Shown: positions 27,091 to 36,852, counted from the stretch's first letter. The stretch is 64,000 nt of DNA from Lactobacillus sp. S2-2 (GCF_021698855.1 NZ_WWFA01000003.1:62001-126000), one strand, 5' to 3'. Notes: generated from the sequence alone by a model not told the origin. Program-made: numbers and translations.

Positions 27091-27819
27091 TCATTCATCA
27101 CTTAAATCAACAAAATTATTGTAATTTAAATATTTATAATGTACTCGCATATTTGAAACTTCAAATGGAGTTCCATCATCTAAAAAGAAAATTCCAGAAA
27201 TAATGCCTACCGGTTCATTTTCTTTAAGATGTAATAACTCTTGGTCTTCTTGATTAGATGGTTCTGCACTAATCGACATAAATGACTTAGTTCCAGTTTT
27301 ATTTAATTCTTCAGCTAAATAATTAAAAATTGAACCTGATACAATCTCTTGATTTAAATTAGGAGCAATGCTTATTGGAATATAACCAGTTTCAATCATA
27401 AATGGTTGATGGTCTACAAACCGTAATCTTCTAATTTCATAAACAAAATCGCCTTCTTTTAAAAATAAGTCCTCTATAATATCTGAACTTGCAGGAATAA
27501 CTTTAAAATCTAACAATTGAATTTGTGGTGTTACTCCTTGGCTTTTCAAACTATCTGTAATTCCTAAATTAGATCCTTCGTATTGAAAAATCGATCGATT
27601 CTTTAAATATAGAGGATTAATAAAGGTTCCAGAACCTCTTTTTTTAAAAATTAATCCTTGCTGAGATAAAATACTAAGTGCTCTTTTAATTGAACTTCGA
27701 CTAACATTATATGATTCACTAAGACTTCTTTCATCTGGTAGTTTATGATTCTTAAATTCTTGATTTTTTATTTTTCGTTTTAAGTCATTTAAAACATTTT
27801 TATAAACTAAGTCTGTCAT
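27091..27819 (-). CDS. GntR-family transcriptional regulator with UTRA domain
   Basis: A 242-residue protein. The N-terminal winged helix (about 5-70) has LPDERSLSESYNVSRSSIKRAL and the wing GLIFKKRGSGTFI. A UTRA small-molecule-binding domain (about 88-235) follows. This is the HutC subfamily, which senses sugars, sugar phosphates or similar metabolites. It lies upstream of xfp in the same direction with a gap of about 250 bp that contains the xfp promoter and palindrome, so it is a reasonable candidate to control xfp. Its ligand is unknown. Confidence 0.9.
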   Translation of the reverse strand: MTDLVYKNVLNDLKRKIKNQEFKNHKLPDERSLSESYNVSRSSIKRALSILSQQGLIFKKRGSGTFINPLYLKNRSIFQYEGSNLGITDSLKSQGVTPQIQLLDFKVIPASSDIIEDLFLKEGDFVYEIRRLRFVDHQPFMIETGYIPISIAPNLNQEIVSGSIFNYLAEELNKTGTKSFMSISAEPSNQEDQELLHLKENEPVGIISGIFFLDDGTPFEVSNMRVHYKYLNYNNFVDLSDE

Positions 27820-27890
27820 TTTAAACTCTCCAAATTTAAATTTACAATATTATAGTATAACAGAAACCATTAAATTAATATCAACAACAA

Positions 27891-27922
27891 AAAGAGACTA
27901 CACAAATCAGTGTAGTCTCTTT
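27891..27922. terminator. Terminator between mntH and the GntR gene
   Basis: AAAGAGACTACAC / GTGTAGTCTCTTT is a 13-bp stem with a six-base loop, ending the leftward mntH transcript. Confidence 0.85.
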
Positions 27923-27928
27923 AATTAA

Positions 27929-29491
27929 TTAACCTTTTTCAGATTCTTCAAATTTTCTATTTGATTTATATAAATCATAAACAACCCATGCAAGTAATAA
28001 TAAAATTAATACAATTGCAATTGTGGCGATTGTGTTAGAAAGACTTACTTGTCCACTAGTTGGATGGTCACCAAAGAATCCTAAAATGGCACCTGGTAAT
28101 CCCTTAAAGTTTAGATAAGTTAATCCAACAACTGAAATCCAACCTAAAATTTGAATCCATAATTTATTTTTAAATCTTTCTCCCATTTCAAGTTTACTAT
28201 TTGTAAACATTAATAATGGAAGCATCGAGAACGGTAAAGCAAACGATAGGAAGACTTGCGAATTAACCATCAAGCTATTAATTGCTTGATGTTCTTCAAT
28301 CTCTGGTTTTCCACTAGACATCCAAACACAAATTACAACCGGAAGGACTGAAAGAAGACGAGTGAATAAACGTCTAGCCCACAATGGAACTTTCATATGA
28401 ATAAAACCTTCCATAATTACTTGACCTGTTAAAGTTCCAGTAATTGTAGAATTTTGTCCAGAAGCAAGTAAAGCTACTGCAAATAATGTCGATAATACAC
28501 CAGTACTTGCAACCTGTTTTAAAATACCATTACTCATTGTTGAAGTATCAGAAAGTGCGTCATACAATCCAAAGAATGATGGATCTTGAACTGTTCCTTG
28601 TTTGAATACTGCAACTCCCATAATTAATAGCAATGCATTGACAACAAAAGCCATTCCTAACTGAATATTTGAATCCCACGCAGTAAAACGTACTGATTCT
28701 GCAACTTCATCTTCATTATCATGATTAACTTTTCTTGTTTGAGAAATAGCTGAATGAAGATATAAATTATGAGGCATAACCGTTGCACCAATAATTCCAA
28801 GTGCTCCAGAAATTGGTGTAATTCCACCAATTTCAGGTGAATCTTTGATTGTTTCAGCTGATGGAACTAGATTAACAATTGCTTGACCCCAGTCTGGATT
28901 AGCTAAAATAACTTGGTAAGCAAATACAAACAAGATAACTAAAATTAGCGCAACAACAATTGCCTCGATTTTTCTAAATCCTACTTTCATAAGTAGTAAC
29001 AAGACAAAAACATCTAATACTGTTATTAAAACAGCAATCAGAAGTGGTATCTTAAATAAAAGATACAACGCAATTGCAGCTCCGATAACCTCAGCGATAT
29101 CAGTAGCCATTATTGCCAACTCTGTTATTATCCAAAGAACAATTCCTAGTTTTTTACTCGTTCTAGCACGAATTGCTTGGGATAAATCCATCTGGGTCAC
29201 GATTCCAAGTTTAGCTGCCATGTATTGTAGCAACATCGCAATCAAACTTGATATCAAGATTACAGACATTAAAAGGTATTGGAAACTTTGACCACCTGTG
29301 ATTGAAGTAGCCCAGTTACCTGGATCCATATATCCAACTGCAACTAATGCACCTGGACCGGAATAAGCGAACAGAGTTTTCCAAAAACCTTTTCCTTTTG
29401 GAACTTCAACGGTACCGTTGATTTCTTGCAAAGATTTACCGTTAGCATATTCAATGAAACGGCCTTTCTTTGGTTCTTGTTTATTCGTCAT
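27929..29491 (-). CDS. mntH: Nramp-family divalent metal/H+ symporter
   Basis: A 520-residue protein with about 11-12 membrane helices. The metal-site motif D56-P57-G58-N59 is in helix 1 and MPHNLYLHS in helix 6, both diagnostic of Nramp/MntH manganese importers. A soluble N-terminal extension of about 35 residues ([20 protein letters not shown]) is typical of the Lactobacillaceae form. Its promoter region contains an imperfect palindrome that may bind an Mn-sensing repressor. Manganese import fits an organism that depends on Mn for oxidative defence. Confidence 0.93.
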   Translation of the reverse strand: MTNKQEPKKGRFIEYANGKSLQEINGTVEVPKGKGFWKTLFAYSGPGALVAVGYMDPGNWATSITGGQSFQYLLMSVILISSLIAMLLQYMAAKLGIVTQMDLSQAIRARTSKKLGIVLWIITELAIMATDIAEVIGAAIALYLLFKIPLLIAVLITVLDVFVLLLLMKVGFRKIEAIVVALILVILFVFAYQVILANPDWGQAIVNLVPSAETIKDSPEIGGITPISGALGIIGATVMPHNLYLHSAISQTRKVNHDNEDEVAESVRFTAWDSNIQLGMAFVVNALLLIMGVAVFKQGTVQDPSFFGLYDALSDTSTMSNGILKQVASTGVLSTLFAVALLASGQNSTITGTLTGQVIMEGFIHMKVPLWARRLFTRLLSVLPVVICVWMSSGKPEIEEHQAINSLMVNSQVFLSFALPFSMLPLLMFTNSKLEMGERFKNKLWIQILGWISVVGLTYLNFKGLPGAILGFFGDHPTSGQVSLSNTIATIAIVLILLLLAWVVYDLYKSNRKFEESEKG

Positions 29492-29528
29492 AAACTCTCA
29501 CAACTCCTTTGATATTCGTTTCATTGGC

Positions 29529-29554
29529 ATTATACCTTAAAAATATCTTAAAGT
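29529..29554 (-). promoter_or_regulatory. mntH promoter region with imperfect palindrome
   Basis: On the minus strand TATAAT (29529-29534) is the -10. A 21-bp imperfect inverted repeat at 29534-29554 (ACTTTAAGAT / ATTTTTAAGGT type, mismatches replaced by G-T pairs) covers the spacer and upstream part. The position suits an MntR-like repressor; the regulator is not identified. Confidence 0.4.
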
Positions 29555-29615
29555 ATATAATTTTATTTATACTATTTTTAAAGCTATGTTATGCTCTATG
29601 ATAGAGGTGTTAAAA

Positions 29616-30116
29616 ATGGCTAAAAACAAATCTAAAGTTCATAAAACATTAGTTGAACAAATTTTAGATAAAAACAAAATTGATTATCAACAATTAATTT
29701 TTGAAACATACACTGATGGTGATGTAGAACAAATTAATGTTAACCATGATGAAATAAATCAACATCAAATTTATAAAACCTTAGCACTTACAACTCCAAA
29801 AAATGGTCCAATTGTTGGAGTCGTGCCATTAGATGAACGATTAAGCTATAAAAAATTAGCTAAAGCATCTGGCAATAAAAAAGTTGGAATGATTCCACTA
29901 AAAGACTTAGCTAATATAACAACTTATGAACATGGGGCTAACACTCCAATTGGAATTTATGAAAAAAAAGGATTCCCAATTTTTATTGATAATTCTGCAA
30001 CAGAACAAGAAAACATTATTGTTTCTTCTGGACAAATTGGTCGATCAGTTAAATTAAACGCTCAAGACCTTGCCAAATTAGTAAAGGGAACTTTTGCAGA
30101 CATCATAGAAAACTAA
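29616..30116 (+). CDS. ybaK: YbaK/EbsC-family aminoacyl-tRNA deacylase
   Basis: About 166 residues from an ATG at 29616 with GAGGTG upstream; in-frame codons before it lack a site. It has the YbaK fold: the HKTLVEQILDKNKIDY start, YKTLALT, VGVVPLDERLSYKKLAKASGNKKVGM and a C-terminal strand. YbaK proteins hydrolyse mischarged Cys-tRNA-Pro. It is monocistronic, divergent from mntH, with its own terminator. Confidence 0.9.
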   Translation: MAKNKSKVHKTLVEQILDKNKIDYQQLIFETYTDGDVEQINVNHDEINQHQIYKTLALTTPKNGPIVGVVPLDERLSYKKLAKASGNKKVGMIPLKDLANITTYEHGANTPIGIYEKKGFPIFIDNSATEQENIIVSSGQIGRSVKLNAQDLAKLVKGTFADIIEN

Positions 30117-30118
30117 CG

Positions 30119-30144
30119 CTACAGTTCATAGCTGTAGTTTTTTT
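30119..30144 (+). terminator. Terminator after ybaK
   Basis: CTACAG / CTGTAG with a seven-base loop is followed by seven T. Confidence 0.75.
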
Positions 30145-30210
30145 ATTGGTTTAATTTATTTTAATCAAAATCATGTTAGGATAAAGAAAATTAATTTAAA
30201 GGAGTACTTT

Positions 30211-30699
30211 ATGGACTACCCACTTTTGAAAAACAAAATGCCAAAACGAATTAAAAAAGTTTGGCTTATTGCTAATTTACTAGGAGCTTTAATTTTTATC
30301 ATTTTAGCTAGTTTAATTTATAGAGGTTTAACTTATTTTAAGGTTGAATATGTCAAACCAATTTATTTAATTGCTGTTTTAGCAATTATTGTCATTTGGT
30401 CAATCGTTGATATAGCTTTAATTCCTTATCGTTATGCTTTTCATCGCTATGAATTTAATGATGAAGATTTAACAGTTCAATCTGGATTCTTTTTTCGTCA
30501 TACAACTTTTATTCCATTAAACCGAATTCAACATATCAAAACTGAACAAGGACCACTCTTAAGATTACAAAACTTAACTAAATTAAGTATACATACAGCT
30601 GCAACTACCCACTCAATTGCTGGATTAGATACCAATGAAGCAATTGAAGTTAGAAAACAATTAATTCAATTAGTAAAGGTGGCTAAAGAAGATGTCTAA
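30211..30699 (+). CDS. Bacterial PH-domain membrane protein (YdbS-like)
   Basis: A 162-residue protein with two N-terminal membrane helices (about 20-42 and 50-72). A bPH2 domain (about 80-155) contains LTVQSGFFFRHTTFIPLNRIQHI, a motif shared with YdbS/YdbT. It overlaps the next gene by 8 bp, so the two are coupled. In Bacillus, YdbST confers resistance to certain bacteriocins; a similar role here is inference. Confidence 0.88.
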   Translation: MDYPLLKNKMPKRIKKVWLIANLLGALIFIILASLIYRGLTYFKVEYVKPIYLIAVLAIIVIWSIVDIALIPYRYAFHRYEFNDEDLTVQSGFFFRHTTFIPLNRIQHIKTEQGPLLRLQNLTKLSIHTAATTHSIAGLDTNEAIEVRKQLIQLVKVAKEDV

Positions 30700-32128
30700 A
30701 CCAGAACACTTGCACCCTTTTGCCCTCATTATTAATTTAATTAATACGTTTCTTTTAATTTTTTCAATTGTTACATTTTTGCTTACCTTTTTTAGTAATA
30801 AATTACCAATCACTAAATTTTGGGGACTTTTACTTATTCCAGTTATTATTTATGCTGTTTTAGAATATGCTTTTACAACCTATCAAATTACAGAGAAATC
30901 AATTTCACTGAAGTCTGGAATTTTCTTTAAAAAAGAAAAAATCATTCCTTATTCTAGAATCCAAGCCGTTCATCAACGCCAACCTTTTCTTTATCAACCT
31001 TTCAACCTTACACATGTTGGAATTGATACTGCTAATAAAGGTGATCAAAAAGCAGAAATCGACTTACCAGTAATCAAAAAATCAAGAGTTGAGTTAATTG
31101 AAAAATATCGCCTGCAATATAATACAAACACTGAAACTAATGACTTTGATAGCTCAACAAAAACTAATTCTGATGATTATAATAATATTTTTGACCTATC
31201 AATTAAAAAAGTTATGCTATTTGCTTTAACTGATATTAGTACAATTTTTTCATCAATCATTATATTATTAGCTTTCACTAATATAATTCCCTTCAATTCG
31301 ATTAAAAACTTTAATTACTCAATCATCTCTATTTCTATAATTTTGATCACATTTGCACTCATTGTTGTCTTCATTTCAATTGGAAAAACGTTTTTCAAAT
31401 TTTTTGATTATAAATTATATCGTGATAAAAATAATTTAATTATTGAAACTGGATTGTTTCAAAGAAAAACTCAAACTATTCCTGTCGATAAAATTCAAAA
31501 TATTTATTTAGAAACTAATTTTGCTAGAAAGTTAATTCATCAAACTTCTTTAAAATTAACTATTGCTGGTTCTCAAAGTGATAAAGATAATGTTAGCAAT
31601 GGAAAAATAATCTTATTCCCATTAATTCATTCAAAAGATGCCATTAATCAGCTAAACCGTTTAATTCCTGAACTAAACATTTCTCAACCTGGCATTAAAT
31701 TAATAACCAAGCATGATTTACATGCAATTTGGCTATTTGGCCGCTGGTCCTTTTTATCATTTGGTTTAATTAGTATTGGATTATTATTTTATGCTCCAGT
31801 ATTTTCAATTATTCCATTGATTATTTTAATAATTTCATTTTTTAATGCAATTTATAACACTAATCATCAAGGAATTCAGATTCAAAGCATTAACAATGTA
31901 GTTGTTCAAAAGGGATTTTGTTTTGGAACTAATGTTATATTCTTTTCACGTAAAAGAATTAAAGATTTAGACAATGATACAACCCTTTGGCTATACAAAA
32001 GAAATCGTGGACACATCACATTTAATTTATTAAATGGTTCTTCCAATTCAGAAGTAAAACTAAGATTTATCAAAAAAAATGCCATGCAAAAAATTGACGA
32101 TTTTTATCAAAATAAAAGCACTAACTAA
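30692..32128 (+). CDS. Triple PH-domain membrane protein (YdbT-like)
   Basis: A 478-residue protein with three bPH2 modules (about 65-140, 245-320 and 395-465), separated by pairs of membrane helices at about 15-55, 170-230 and 345-390. The repeated motif is (I/K)SGIFFKKEKIIPYSRIQAV, then IETGLFQRKTQTIPVDKIQNI. It forms an overlapping operon with the YdbS-like gene and probably works as a pair in the membrane. Confidence 0.88.
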   Translation: MSKPEHLHPFALIINLINTFLLIFSIVTFLLTFFSNKLPITKFWGLLLIPVIIYAVLEYAFTTYQITEKSISLKSGIFFKKEKIIPYSRIQAVHQRQPFLYQPFNLTHVGIDTANKGDQKAEIDLPVIKKSRVELIEKYRLQYNTNTETNDFDSSTKTNSDDYNNIFDLSIKKVMLFALTDISTIFSSIIILLAFTNIIPFNSIKNFNYSIISISIILITFALIVVFISIGKTFFKFFDYKLYRDKNNLIIETGLFQRKTQTIPVDKIQNIYLETNFARKLIHQTSLKLTIAGSQSDKDNVSNGKIILFPLIHSKDAINQLNRLIPELNISQPGIKLITKHDLHAIWLFGRWSFLSFGLISIGLLFYAPVFSIIPLIILIISFFNAIYNTNHQGIQIQSINNVVVQKGFCFGTNVIFFSRKRIKDLDNDTTLWLYKRNRGHITFNLLNGSSNSEVKLRFIKKNAMQKIDDFYQNKSTN

Positions 32129-32146
32129 TTAGTTAGTGCTTTTTTA
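32114..32146. terminator. Bidirectional terminator
   Basis: AAAAGCACTAACTAA / TTAGTTAGTGCTTTT is a near-perfect palindrome with A and T runs between the YdbT-like gene and the convergent TetR gene. Confidence 0.85.
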
Positions 32147-32734
32147 ATTACCAAAAATAGTATGCAATGGCCCTTTAATTAATAAGCTCAAAAAAGTTTC
32201 TACAATTTTTTCATGAGAAATATCTGGATGATCTAAAGTATACAAAATAATAGATACATCTGAAGTTGCAATGAAATCAACTGCTAATTGGTCATCGACT
32301 GTCATATCATCTCCCTTAATAAAAACAAGGCTTTCTTTAATTCGGTCACTCAACATATTTTTTAATGTATTTTGAAATCCAGGATGACCATTTTCACTTA
32401 AAATAATTTTTAATACATTTTGGTTTACTTGAATAATATCCAACAATTGAGCGACATAAATTGATAACTTGTTAGCCAAATTATCGATGGTATTTGATTG
32501 ATTTATATCATTTTTAGGAATTCCAAATAATTGATTTAAAAAATCCTGCTCGATTTGATCTAAAACTTCATATTTATCAACAAAATGCCGATAAAAAGTT
32601 GATCGATTAATCTCACATGCCTGACAAATATCATTCACCGTTATCCTAGTAGTTGGTTTCTTTGCCATAAGTTCGACAAATTTATTTTTAATAATTTGAT
32701 TTGTTTGATTTAATTTGTGTTTGTAATTAGCAAT
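32144..32734 (-). CDS. TetR-family regulator whose coding frame extends upstream of its first ATG
   Basis: The helix-turn-helix reads ITVNDICQACEINRSTFYRHF, a clear TetR motif, followed by a TetR_C-type helical domain. The first in-frame ATG (32668) would begin at MAKKPTTR and cut off helix 1. The open frame continues upstream for 21 codons with the expected helix 1 (NQTNQIIKNKFVEL), to an ATT at 32732-32734 preceded by AAAGGA at normal spacing and then a stop. No ATG, GTG or TTG exists in frame in that extension. Translation from ATT (197 residues) is plausible but unproven. It diverges from the YhgE-like gene, its probable target. Confidence 0.75.
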   Translation of the reverse strand: MANYKHKLNQTNQIIKNKFVELMAKKPTTRITVNDICQACEINRSTFYRHFVDKYEVLDQIEQDFLNQLFGIPKNDINQSNTIDNLANKLSIYVAQLLDIIQVNQNVLKIILSENGHPGFQNTLKNMLSDRIKESLVFIKGDDMTVDDQLAVDFIATSDVSIILYTLDHPDISHEKIVETFLSLLIKGPLHTIFGN

Positions 32735-32866
32735 TTAATAAAATCCTTTCATGTTATGATTAAATAAATTTTTCAAAAGAAGGTTAACTATTATTAAAAT
32801 TATTATTAGACACTATTACATAAATACTAAAAGGTTCATTCGAAAAGCTTGGTATAACTTTTACGA

Positions 32867-32881
32867 TCGTTATTTTAACGA
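32867..32881. promoter_or_regulatory. Short palindrome between the TetR and YhgE-like genes
   Basis: TCGTTA-TTT-TAACGA is a perfect 6-3-6 inverted repeat in the 250-bp divergent intergenic region. It is a candidate TetR operator. Confidence 0.4.
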
Positions 32882-32984
32882 ATTTACTTAACAAAATGCA
32901 ACAATATGATTCATTTTGACTCTCTACAAACATCTTACCATCAGATATATTATGAATGACTAAAAAACATCTGGAGGTAATCTT

Positions 32985-34118
32985 ATGAAAGACATTTTAA
33001 AAAACAAATTTTTTATTTTCGCAACTATCGCTGCTATTTTCATTACTTTAATTATGACAATTACACAAATTCCATCAGTTAAATCAAAACCACAAAATAT
33101 TGATATTGGAATTGTAAATCAAGATCAAGGTCAATTTGGAAAACAAATAACTAAAAAAATTAAAGCAAATAAAAATAAAGCTGATGGTGCTAAAAAACCG
33201 ATGTTTAAATGGCATGAATATAAAACCATTAAACAAAGTAACCAAAAACTTAGTAGCCAAGGTAATTACGCCACAATTATCATTCCTAAAAACTTTACCA
33301 ATCAAATAACCACATTAAGTAAAGAAGGAACTAAACCAACCATTCAGCTTAAGATTAATAAAGGTCGTAATAATGCTTTATCAGGAAACGTTGAAACTAT
33401 TTTAAATAATGTATTCAATAAAATTAGTCTTGGAATTGGTCAAAATTTATTAAAACAAATTGATGCTCAAAATATTCCAATCAAAGCCAGTAAAGCTGCT
33501 GAGTTATCTAATCCATTCCAAACAAAAGCTACTTATGTTCATAATACTAAAAATTTAGAATCTGCTAATAGTGTATTCTTCCAACCAATTTGGATTGCTA
33601 GTCTACTAATTACATTACTTCTATTCTACGCTGGTAAATCAATCAATCCTTCAAATCGAAAAACAATGATTAAAGTTAAAACTAGTCAATTGCTTATGAC
33701 TACTCTCCTATCATTTGTTACAGGATTTGGAACATTATTCTATGTTAATACAATTCTAGGTTATCAATTTAATCAAAATACAACAATTGGATTTTTCCTA
33801 ACTTTAGCAACTTTCGCTTTCATTATGCTATTCTCTGGATTTATCAGTTGGATGGAGCTTCCCGGAATGGCAATCTTTGGACTTCTTCTCTTCTTCTCAA
33901 TGCCACTAATGGCAATGGCTCCTCAATTATTACCAGAGTTTTATAAGAATTGGATTTTACCATGGATTCCAATGCGATTCTTATACGATGGTGCAAGAGA
34001 ATTAATCTACTATGGTAGTAATTTCTGGAATCAAAATTCAATCTATCTAAGTATTACATTACTAATCGGTTTAACATTATTTTTACTAGAAGGTTTTAGA
34101 AAGAAATATTCAAAATAA
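32985..34118 (+). CDS. YhgE/Pip or ABC-2 type membrane protein
   Basis: A 377-residue protein. One N-terminal membrane helix (about 8-28) precedes an extracellular domain (35-195) that starts with DIGIVNQDQGQFGKQI, typical of YhgE/Pip and ABC-2 permeases. Five or six C-terminal membrane helices (200-370) follow. These proteins may be drug or lipid exporters, or secretion or phage receptor components. There is no ATPase gene beside it. The divergent TetR regulator suggests inducible export. Confidence 0.82.
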   Translation: MKDILKNKFFIFATIAAIFITLIMTITQIPSVKSKPQNIDIGIVNQDQGQFGKQITKKIKANKNKADGAKKPMFKWHEYKTIKQSNQKLSSQGNYATIIIPKNFTNQITTLSKEGTKPTIQLKINKGRNNALSGNVETILNNVFNKISLGIGQNLLKQIDAQNIPIKASKAAELSNPFQTKATYVHNTKNLESANSVFFQPIWIASLLITLLLFYAGKSINPSNRKTMIKVKTSQLLMTTLLSFVTGFGTLFYVNTILGYQFNQNTTIGFFLTLATFAFIMLFSGFISWMELPGMAIFGLLLFFSMPLMAMAPQLLPEFYKNWILPWIPMRFLYDGARELIYYGSNFWNQNSIYLSITLLIGLTLFLLEGFRKKYSK

Positions 34119-34149
34119 AAAAGATTAAGATATTATCTTAATCTTTTTT
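34117..34149. terminator. Bidirectional terminator
   Basis: AAAAAAGATTAAGATA / TATCTTAATCTTTTTT between the YhgE-like gene and the convergent C39-like peptidase gene. Confidence 0.85.
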
Positions 34150-35116
34150 AATATCCAAGTGCTCGATATTTATCATATTTACGATGATAATTAAATTTAC
34201 TATAACTCATTTTGGCTTTTTTATTAGTCCAAGGATCATTATAATAAACATTTTGACTATCATATCCAGTCATTGTAATTGCATGATTAACAAATCCATC
34301 AACAAAAGCAACCCAAACTACAACTGGATGGTTATTTCTAACTTCTTTTTTTAACTTAGCTGTTGATGCACCTGTTAGATTCTTTGATGTCCCAACATGT
34401 CTTTTAACTAACTTAGTTAAAGCTTTAGGATAAATCCACCAACCAGATTTAGAATAAGGGCTTCCAACAAATCCCTTATTACCATCATAACTACGAGGCA
34501 TTTCTTTAGCCAACTTAAACTTATTAATATGTTTAGCTCCTGCATAATCTAACATCATTGTTACAGCAACAATTTCACATCCTGTAGGAAGTTCTGGTCT
34601 TTGTGGAATTGATTTAACATTTAACAATTTAAAATTAGAACTCATCGCATTTTTATTAACATATCCAATTGTTTTTTTATTAATTCTAAATTTAAGCCAA
34701 GTTCTATTTTTTACTTTTTGTTCATTTGTAATTAAAACTTGTTGATTACGATATTTACTAGAATCACTAATTGAATTTAAATTATTTTTACTAGTTTTAT
34801 ATCCACCACTTCGATAAATTTTATAATTAACCTTACTATTTTTAAATTTCAAATAGTAATTAACTTTTTTATTTGACTTTACTTTATCGTATTTAATTTT
34901 TTGAACTGGCTTACTAGGTTTTTTATCAGGTTTTTCTTCTGGCTTATTTACATCTTCATTACTTTGATTTTGATCTGTTGGGTTAACAACTTCTGAATCA
35001 TTTTGGTTATTATTAACTTCTGAATCGGCATTAATAGCTGAAATATTAATTAACATACTTAATGAGCTAATTAAAATAGTTAGAATAATGGAATTAAAAA
35101 ATCGCTTTAATTCCAT
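34148..35116 (-). CDS. Secreted C39-like cysteine peptidase with SH3-like wall module
   Basis: A 322-residue protein. A signal peptide covers about 1-30, then a long acidic Asn/Asp/Pro/Lys-rich linker (31-75), an SH3-like repeat region (about 85-160) and a papain-like C39_2 domain (165-322). Catalytic candidates are C180 in LPTGCEIVAVTMML, H278 in NHAITMTGYD and D294 in NDPW. Unlike the C39 domains of bacteriocin transporters, this is a free surface enzyme. It overlaps the NlpC/P60 gene upstream by 10 bp. The substrate (peptidoglycan or protein) is unknown. Confidence 0.85.
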   Translation of the reverse strand: MELKRFFNSIILTILISSLSMLINISAINADSEVNNNQNDSEVVNPTDQNQSNEDVNKPEEKPDKKPSKPVQKIKYDKVKSNKKVNYYLKFKNSKVNYKIYRSGGYKTSKNNLNSISDSSKYRNQQVLITNEQKVKNRTWLKFRINKKTIGYVNKNAMSSNFKLLNVKSIPQRPELPTGCEIVAVTMMLDYAGAKHINKFKLAKEMPRSYDGNKGFVGSPYSKSGWWIYPKALTKLVKRHVGTSKNLTGASTAKLKKEVRNNHPVVVWVAFVDGFVNHAITMTGYDSQNVYYNDPWTNKKAKMSYSKFNYHRKYDKYRALGY

Positions 35117-36138
35117 GGTCTTGAAACCCCAGCAATGATTGATCTTTGACTATTTTTAATTGGTTGAATCATTACTCTAGGTGGCCAACTTTCAATTACT
35201 TGATTATGACCTAAGTACAAAGCAACATGCCAAACCGTTCTAGTTCCAGGTTGATAATAGAAAATTAAGTCACCTCTTTGACGATGACTATAGCTAACTC
35301 GCTTAAATTTATTATCTTTAAATAAATTACGACTATTCCATTCATTTCCTGGATAACCATGATGAATTGAACTTACTGGTTTAGGATTAATTCCACCGGC
35401 ATATAATGCTTGCATAACTAATCCTGAACAATCAGTTCCATAAAATGGATATGATGATGATCCTACAAGATAAAGATTTCCTAAATATCTTTTAGCTTGT
35501 TTAATTGCAGCATCAACATGTGCTTTTCTTCCTTGCCAAGCTTTTGCACCTAATGGAGCAACATAACTATCAATAGATTTCCATTGTGATTTTTTTAAGC
35601 CCAATTTAACCCAAGTTTTTTCATTAACTCTACCAGTAGCTTTAATGTGATGTTTTCTTTGGAAATTTTGAACTGCATATTTAGTAGCATAATTATACTT
35701 ATTATAACCATTATAAGTCCCAAGACGTTTCATTACTTTATATGTTTTAATACCTTCATATCCGACACCAATTGAATGTCCAACTTTTCCATATGGCTTA
35801 ATTTGTGTGTAATTTACTTGATGATATCTTTTAGGGTTTTGATATCCTTGAGTTTTCTTAACAAAATTTTTATTTGCACTTATGTAATAACCTGAAGCTG
35901 TTTTTAATGTATGACCTTGGACTGATGAAACCTTAACAAAATTGTTCTTACGATAATAACCTTTATGAACCTTTTTAGTTTCATCTTTATATTTTGCAAC
36001 TGTTTTCTTAATTTTTACAATTTGTGGATTTTCCTTATAGTACTCACTTGCACTTACATTTGTTGATAATATAACCATCCCAAAAGTAACTACAAGAGCA
36101 ATAGACAAATATTTATAAATTTTTTTCAACTTCTTCAC
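35107..36138 (-). CDS. Secreted NlpC/P60 endopeptidase with peptidoglycan-binding domain
   Basis: A 343-residue protein. A signal peptide (about 1-30, ending VSASE) precedes a Lys/Tyr-rich surface-type segment (50-115) and a PG_binding_1 domain (about 128-180, YAVQNFQRKHHIKATGRVNEKTW). An NlpC/P60 domain (205-343) follows with catalytic C237 (YGTDCSGLV) and H304 (VWHVALYLG). It should cleave peptide stems in peptidoglycan. It forms an overlapping two-gene operon with the C39-like peptidase, so two different surface cysteine peptidases are made together. Confidence 0.9.
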   Translation of the reverse strand: MKKLKKIYKYLSIALVVTFGMVILSTNVSASEYYKENPQIVKIKKTVAKYKDETKKVHKGYYRKNNFVKVSSVQGHTLKTASGYYISANKNFVKKTQGYQNPKRYHQVNYTQIKPYGKVGHSIGVGYEGIKTYKVMKRLGTYNGYNKYNYATKYAVQNFQRKHHIKATGRVNEKTWVKLGLKKSQWKSIDSYVAPLGAKAWQGRKAHVDAAIKQAKRYLGNLYLVGSSSYPFYGTDCSGLVMQALYAGGINPKPVSSIHHGYPGNEWNSRNLFKDNKFKRVSYSHRQRGDLIFYYQPGTRTVWHVALYLGHNQVIESWPPRVMIQPIKNSQRSIIAGVSRPWN

Positions 36139-36209
36139 TCCTATATATATTTTTTAATTACATTTTAATATTATCTAACTTTTTATTAAGAAAAGCAATT
36201 TATACCTAT

Positions 36210-36839
36210 TTAATTGGCTTCATCAATAAAATCATCTAAAAAATCTAACATAATTCGTTGTCGTTTTTCACCAATCTTTTTAGCTTCAGATGTATTCAAT
36301 TGATCCTTTATTTTTAATAATTTTTCATAAAAGTGATTAATTACGGTTCCAGGTTCTCGATATTCCTCTTTATTCAATTTTTTTCTTGGCAAAATATCTT
36401 TATCATACATAACTTCTCCAAATTTACCACCATAATAAAAAGCTCGTGCAATTCCTAATGCACCAATTGCATCAAGTCGATCTGAATCTTGAACAATCTG
36501 ACCTTCTAAATCTAATTCTTTTTTATTAACTAAATTTTCACTAAAAGACATTGAATCAATTATTGAAAATATTTTCTTTATTTTAATTTCAGAGAAATCC
36601 AATTCTATTAATTTATTTTGAACAATTTGTTTTTGTTTAATTACATCCTCAAATATTTTTTCATCATAGGAATCATGTAAATAAATTGAAGTTAAAATAA
36701 CTTCATAATCAACTTTATAGTTCTTCATTATTTGTTTAGCTAATTTTATTACTCTTTTAATATGATTAAAACTATGACTATCATCATTTATTTGCATTAT
36801 TTGTTGAGAAAATATCTCAATTTGTTTTATTTTATCCAT
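36210..36839 (-). CDS. HD-domain phosphohydrolase (YedJ/YpgQ-like)
   Basis: A 209-residue cytosolic protein. Metal-binding HD residues are visible in HSFNHIKRV, YLHDSYDEK (the HD pair) and QDSDRLDAIGALGIARAFYYGG. Relatives hydrolyse nucleotides, including dNTP pyrophosphohydrolases such as YpgQ; the substrate here is inferred from the family only. It follows the 65-residue membrane protein by 13 bp. Confidence 0.87.
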   Translation of the reverse strand: MDKIKQIEIFSQQIMQINDDSHSFNHIKRVIKLAKQIMKNYKVDYEVILTSIYLHDSYDEKIFEDVIKQKQIVQNKLIELDFSEIKIKKIFSIIDSMSFSENLVNKKELDLEGQIVQDSDRLDAIGALGIARAFYYGGKFGEVMYDKDILPRKKLNKEEYREPGTVINHFYEKLLKIKDQLNTSEAKKIGEKRQRIMLDFLDDFIDEAN

Positions 36840-36852
36840 TACTTAATTTCTC

